25,893 bases of DNA from an uncultured Collinsella sp. (GTDB lineage Bacteria; Actinomycetota; Coriobacteriia; Coriobacteriales; Coriobacteriaceae): the NCBI GenBank assembly GCA_900538305.1, contig UPXY01000022.1, positions 1 to 25,893 on the forward strand. Reading direction: 5' to 3'. Each line of letters opens with the position of its first letter. The stretch's first letter is position 1. The position numbers were made by a program, and so were the translations under genes. The notes under the pieces were generated by a model, which worked only from the letters and a program-made list of their open reading frames with translations, did not search any database and was not told the origin of the DNA. Shown here in pieces: positions 22,808 through 25,893 of the stretch.

Positions 22808-23587
22808 CTAGAACTCGTTGTCGTCTTGCCCGGCCTCGGCCTGAACGGTCGAGAAGAGACCGGTGTTGAAGACGAGCACGGCGGCGATCACCGCGGCGAC
22901 GGCGGTGACGCCCACGACGTTCAGCCCACCGTAGGCCACGAGCAGAAAGCCCATGAACAGGAAGCAGGCGAGCTTCTTCGACATGATCATGCGGGCAAGC
23001 ATCGCGAAACCGATGGCAGGGATGATGCCCATAGCGTAGTTCAGGCCGTCGGTGATGAACACGGGAATCGAGTCGACGATGCCCTGGATGGCCTGCGTTC
23101 CCACGTAGAAGCCGGCGGCGCAGAACGCGGCGGCGGAGATGACCTGGATGAGCACGAAGCCCCAGTGCATGAGGTCGATGCCGCGACGGTTGCAGTCGAG
23201 CGCGTACTTGTCTGCCTTAGCCGCCATGATGGGGCCGACGACCGCCATGAGGAAGTTCGACCACATGGACATAAGCAGCGACACCGGAACGGCGATGGCG
23301 ACGGCCTCGGCGACGTCGGCGCCAGCGGCGATGACATAAGCGGTGCCGATTACGGAGCCAGAGGTCATATCGGGCGGGTTGCTCGCTCCGATAGCCTGCG
23401 CACCCAGGTACACGAGCTCGAGCGTGGCGCCCACCTGGCAGCCGATCGCCACATCGCCGAGCGCGATGCCCGTGAGCGTGCCGAGCACGAGCGGGCGGTT
23501 GAACAGAGCGCTGTTGAAGCAGCTATTGCAGTAGCCGAATGCGGACACGAAGAAAATGAATACGGTTTGCATCATCAGGTTGTCCAT
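22808..23587 (-). CDS. PTS mannose/fructose/sorbose family IIC component
   Basis: IIC carries the sugar through the membrane. The 259-residue protein is hydrophobic throughout and shows NRPLVLGTLTGIALGDVAIGCQVGATLELVYLGAQAIGASNPPDMTSGS-type IIC features near residues 30-80, followed by several membrane helices (SLLMSMWSNFLMAVVGPIMA, FVLIQVISAAAFCAAGFYVG, YAMGIIPAIGFAMLARMIM). GGAGGAG precedes the ATG. It lies 13 bases behind IIB and 37 bases before IID. Confidence 0.94.
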   Translation of the reverse strand: MDNLMMQTVFIFFVSAFGYCNSCFNSALFNRPLVLGTLTGIALGDVAIGCQVGATLELVYLGAQAIGASNPPDMTSGSVIGTAYVIAAGADVAEAVAIAVPVSLLMSMWSNFLMAVVGPIMAAKADKYALDCNRRGIDLMHWGFVLIQVISAAAFCAAGFYVGTQAIQGIVDSIPVFITDGLNYAMGIIPAIGFAMLARMIMSKKLACFLFMGFLLVAYGGLNVVGVTAVAAVIAAVLVFNTGLFSTVQAEAGQDDNEF

Positions 23588-23600
23588 GGATTTCTCCTCC

Positions 23601-24074
23601 CTATCCGATGAGCTTCATGGCCTCGTCCGACTCGTCGGACGGGGTCATCTGGACGAACACGTGGATGCCGTCATCCACCAGGTCGCGAATCTGGGCGCAC
23701 TCCTCGTCGGACACGAACACGGCCTTCGAGATCTGGCGCTTGCCCTCCTCGACCTTCACGCCTCCGATGTTCACCTCGCGGATCGCGGGCACGGCGCGGC
23801 ACAGGCGCCACACATCCTCGATGCTCTCGGTGATGATGAACAGGTTGTACTTATCGGTCACGCCGCTCGTGAGCGCCTTGATGGAATCGTCGACGCTTTT
23901 CATGACGAGCTTCGTGCCCTGCGGCTTCGCCATCTTGAGCACCGCCATGCGGAGCTCGTCTTTCGCGACCGCGTCGTTGGCGATGAGGATGCAGTCCGCC
24001 CCCACCGCCTTGATCCACGTGAACGCGACCTGGCCGTGCAGAAGCCGGTGGTCGACACGGGTCATCTTGATCAT
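23601..24074 (-). CDS. PTS mannose/fructose/sorbose family IIB component
   Basis: IIB receives phosphate from IIA on a histidine and passes it to the sugar. The 157-residue protein begins MIKMTRVDHRLLHGQVAFTW with the phosphorylated His in RLLHGQV, then ILIANDAVAKDELRMAVLKMAKP and GVKVEEGKRQISKAVFVSDEE. I chose the ATG at 24074, seven bases after GGAGG; it overlaps the stop of the upstream BtpA-like gene as ATGA. An ATG six bases earlier touches the ribosome binding site. No IIA domain is attached and none lies in the operon. Confidence 0.95.
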   Translation of the reverse strand: MIKMTRVDHRLLHGQVAFTWIKAVGADCILIANDAVAKDELRMAVLKMAKPQGTKLVMKSVDDSIKALTSGVTDKYNLFIITESIEDVWRLCRAVPAIREVNIGGVKVEEGKRQISKAVFVSDEECAQIRDLVDDGIHVFVQMTPSDESDEAMKLIG

Positions 24075-24826
24075 GCGCATTCCTCCCTCACCGCGCGCAC
24101 GGCGTCCATGAACGTCCGCACGTGCTCTGCCGAAAGCTCGCCATCATCGCGATAGCTGTCTTTGAAATAGCTGCCCACCACAGCGCCATCGGCGATGCGG
24201 AAGCTTTCCTTGAGGTTCTCGGGCGTGACACCCGCCGCCACGATGAGCGGAAAGTCGCCGAGGCCGGCGCGGAAGGAACGAATCTTGTCGAGCGACGTCT
24301 CCTGCCCGGTTGCATCCTGCGTCACCGCGACGGCATCGCAGCGCCCTTTCGCGATCTCGAGGTCTTCCTCGAGCGAGCGGTCGGAAAGCACCGGCTGGTA
24401 CTTGAAGCGCACGCCGCCGAGAACGCAGCCCGCATACCGGCTGCGGAAGAGCTCGAGGAAGGCTGCGAGCGCTTCCTCGTCACGCGGCTTTACGTGCCCC
24501 ACTACGGAGTCGAGCTGCACGAACGCCGCGCCGAACTCGCCGGCGAGCTCAAAACCCATGGCGTCGACGTTAAGACAGTTCACGCCATAGACGATATCCG
24601 GCTTCGTTTGCTCGATATAGGCGAGCGCGCGTCGCATGTCGCCGTAGGTACCGAAGTAGTCCTCCACGATCACCGCGTCGACGCCCTCGGAGACGTAGAT
24701 GTCGAGCTCGCGCTTCATGCGTTCCTGGACATCGTCTGGACTCGTCCCCTTCAGATGGAGCATCGCCATCACAGGCTTTCGCTCGCGGAACATGGAGAGG
24801 AATCGACCCTTCCCCGTTTCCGGCAT
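24071..24826 (-). CDS. BtpA/SgcQ-family TIM-barrel protein
   Basis: The family includes BtpA, linked to photosystem I in cyanobacteria, and SgcQ, encoded with a PTS-like sgc operon in E. coli; the biochemical role in PTS loci is not established. The 251-residue protein begins MPETGKGRFLSMFRERKPVMAMLHLKG and has the family pieces GVDAVIVEDYFG, VYGVNCLNVDAMGFELAGEFGAAFVQLDS, CDAVAVTQDATGQETSLDKI and LIVAAGVTPENLKE, with the barrel phosphate-binding end DGAVVGSYFKDS. The ATG at 24826 lies eight bases after GGAGG. It is the first gene of the PTS operon and overlaps IIB. It may process the imported sugar phosphate. Confidence 0.88.
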   Translation of the reverse strand: MPETGKGRFLSMFRERKPVMAMLHLKGTSPDDVQERMKRELDIYVSEGVDAVIVEDYFGTYGDMRRALAYIEQTKPDIVYGVNCLNVDAMGFELAGEFGAAFVQLDSVVGHVKPRDEEALAAFLELFRSRYAGCVLGGVRFKYQPVLSDRSLEEDLEIAKGRCDAVAVTQDATGQETSLDKIRSFRAGLGDFPLIVAAGVTPENLKESFRIADGAVVGSYFKDSYRDDGELSAEHVRTFMDAVRAVREECA

Positions 24827-24863
24827 ACCGACCACCTCCGAAATCTCGGTCTGTACCTAAACC

Positions 24864-24885
24864 TGTAATAACATAAGTTAATACA
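24864..24885. promoter_or_regulatory. Dyad operator candidate in front of the PTS operon
   Basis: TGTAATAAC and GTTAATACA are inverted arms (8 of 9 positions) around ATAA, in the divergent region between the BtpA-like gene and gntR. Dyads of this kind are usual targets of GntR/HutC regulators. It lies about 40 bases before the BtpA-like start. Confidence 0.55.
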
Positions 24886-25004
24886 AGTTTGGCGGTGGCA
24901 AGCCCAGGAAACCAGAATGTAAATGATGAACGAGCGAAAGGGTGCCGTAAACGGCAATCGCCGCGAGACGGCACAGACCGCCTGCGTGCGTCCCTGGGCT
25001 TCCC

Positions 25005-25014
25005 TGTATACAAT
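25005..25014 (+). promoter_or_regulatory. gntR promoter element with overlapping palindrome
   Basis: TGTATACA (25005-25012) is a perfect palindrome that overlaps TACAAT (25009-25014), a good -10 box about 47 bases before the gntR GTG. I see no clear -35 box. The overlap suggests autoregulation. Confidence 0.4.
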
Positions 25015-25060
25015 ATCTCTAACCAAGTATTCACCCACACGCGCACGAAGGAGTCCGTCT

Positions 25061-25792
25061 GTGAGCGAAACCGATGACCGCTACGCCCTCACCCTGCAAG
25101 AACAGTTGCGCGCAGACCTCTTGCAGAAAATCGAGAACGGCTCCTATGCACCTGGCGATCAGCTGCCCTCGGAAAGCGAACTCGTCGAAGCCTATGGGGT
25201 GAGCAGAGTCACCGTCCGTGCGGCGCTTCGCATGCTCGTCGACGAGGGTGTACTGGTGAAACGGCGCGGCAAGGGGACGTTCGTGCGGCCGACGACGCTC
25301 GTCGAGTCCGCCCTCACCTCGGGCAGCTTCACCGAAACGTGCCTTGAGATGGGTCTCGAGCCCGCGACGCATGTGTTCCGCACGCGCGAGATTCCTGCAG
25401 ACCCCGCGATCACCTCGATCCTGGGCTGCGATGATGAGGCGCTCATCGAGATTCGCCGTCTGCGCATGGCGGGCGCGACGCCGTGCATCGTCGAGCATGA
25501 TTACTTCCCGCTCCAGTATCGCTTCCTCATGCAAACCGAGCTGGAAAACCGTTCGCTCTTCGAGATCCTCAAAGACGAAGGCGGCAGGAGCGTCTGCGGC
25601 TTCGAGGATCGCTTCCGCATCGCGCGGGCAGATGCAGAATGTGCCGAGCTGCTCGGCGTCGCCGAGGGCGAGCCCCTACTCGAGGTGCTCGAAACCGTCT
25701 ATGGCGACGACGCGAGCGACATCATCTACGTGAACCGCCAGCTCATCGCCAGCGAGCGTTATCTCTACGTCGTGCGCTCGCGCAAGGGCTAG
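25061..25792 (+). CDS. GntR/HutC-family transcriptional regulator
   Basis: HutC-type GntR regulators bind DNA with a winged helix and sense sugars or sugar phosphates with a UTRA domain. The 243-residue protein has the wHTH at about 10-75 (LQEQLRADLLQKIENGSYAPGDQLPSESELVEAYGVSRVTVRAALRMLVDEGVLVKRRGKGTFV-type) and UTRA after it (EIRRLRMAGATPCIVEHDYFPLQYRFL, SLFEILKDEGG, EPLLEVLETVYGDDASDIIYVNRQLIASERYLYVV). The start is GTG at 25061 with AAGGAG eight bases upstream; the open frame further upstream lacks a start with ribosome binding site. It is divergent from the BtpA-PTS operon and most likely controls it. Confidence 0.93.
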   Translation: MSETDDRYALTLQEQLRADLLQKIENGSYAPGDQLPSESELVEAYGVSRVTVRAALRMLVDEGVLVKRRGKGTFVRPTTLVESALTSGSFTETCLEMGLEPATHVFRTREIPADPAITSILGCDDEALIEIRRLRMAGATPCIVEHDYFPLQYRFLMQTELENRSLFEILKDEGGRSVCGFEDRFRIARADAECAELLGVAEGEPLLEVLETVYGDDASDIIYVNRQLIASERYLYVVRSRKG

Positions 25793-25796
25793 ACAT

Positions 25797-25833
25797 GCCA
25801 CTGGGGACGGGGCGCCAGCCACTGGGGACGGGG
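25797..25833 (+). repeat. Direct repeat of GCCACTGGGGACGGGG
   Basis: The 16-base word occurs at 25797-25812 and 25818-25833, separated by five bases. It begins five bases behind the gntR stop. The second copy runs into the arm of the terminal palindrome. Confidence 0.85.
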
Positions 25834-25893
25834 GTTATTGGCTGGTCGGTTGCCATTGGCAATTACTCCATCGACCAGCCAATAACCCCCGTC
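25828..25893. repeat. Long perfect palindrome at the window end
   Basis: The arm GACGGGGGTTATTGGCTGGT plus CG (25828-25849) is perfectly repeated in inverse at 25872-25893. The 22-base loop contains a nested TTGCC/GGCAA hairpin. There is no T run in view, so it resembles a REP-like element more than a plain terminator. The window ends exactly at the arm, so the true extent is unknown. Confidence 0.85.

Overview
The window is dense, GC-rich bacterial chromosome from what looks like a coriobacterial actinobacterium (Coriobacteriia, Collinsella-like). This is inference. It rests on the high GC content, the actinobacterial mazG-eno-divIC-ppx gene neighbourhood, a short-form HisG fused to HisZ, a mannose-family PTS, and the lack of any phage or plasmid backbone. 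Nearly all genes lie on the minus strand. Only a small membrane gene, a nucleoside hydrolase/ribokinase pair and a GntR regulator are on the plus strand.

Layout. Positions 1-356: AT-richer stretch without a convincing gene. 357-1840: infC-rpmI-rplT translation operon (minus) with a strong terminator behind rplT, an attenuator-like hairpin in front of infC, and infC apparently starting at AUA. 1838-3004: three different tRNA-Leu genes (CAA, CAG, UAA) interspersed with a small membrane protein and an orphan galactitol-type PTS IIB. 3153-8122: Ppx/GppA phosphatase, DivIC/FtsB-like divisome protein, enolase, MazG and a YfcE-type phosphodiesterase. 8170-10401: larC and larB (nickel-pincer cofactor synthesis). 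10516-11280: small membrane protein and an ArsC/Spx-like thioredoxin-fold protein. 11516-17908: hisDCBHAFIE operon (minus) with a palindromic repeat cluster between hisF and hisI. 18157-20074: nucleoside hydrolase and ribokinase (plus). 20069-21763: a single-ORF HisZ-HisG fusion (minus). 21841-24826: a BtpA/SgcQ-like TIM-barrel gene followed by mannose-family PTS IIB, IIC and IID, closed by a terminator. 25061-25792: divergent GntR/HutC regulator, then a long palindrome that runs off the window.

How it works together. The his genes cover every step from ATP plus PRPP to histidine except histidinol-phosphate phosphatase. The first enzyme (HisZG) is separated from the rest by the plus-strand nucleoside/ribose salvage pair. 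A similar palindrome (CTTTA...AAAG) lies upstream of both hisD and hisZG, suggesting one regulator for both units. The PTS operon has no IIA subunit here and is probably controlled by the divergent GntR protein, since a dyad lies in the shared intergenic region. LarB and LarC would make and load part of the nickel-pincer cofactor, but LarE and LarA are not in the window.

Strongest leads: the AUA start of infC with its adjacent attenuator, the HisZ-HisG fusion, the shared his palindrome, the recurring GACAG/TTTTGG palindromic repeats (one cluster inside the his operon), and the IIA-less PTS with a BtpA-family partner. I saw no clearly novel defence or mobile system.
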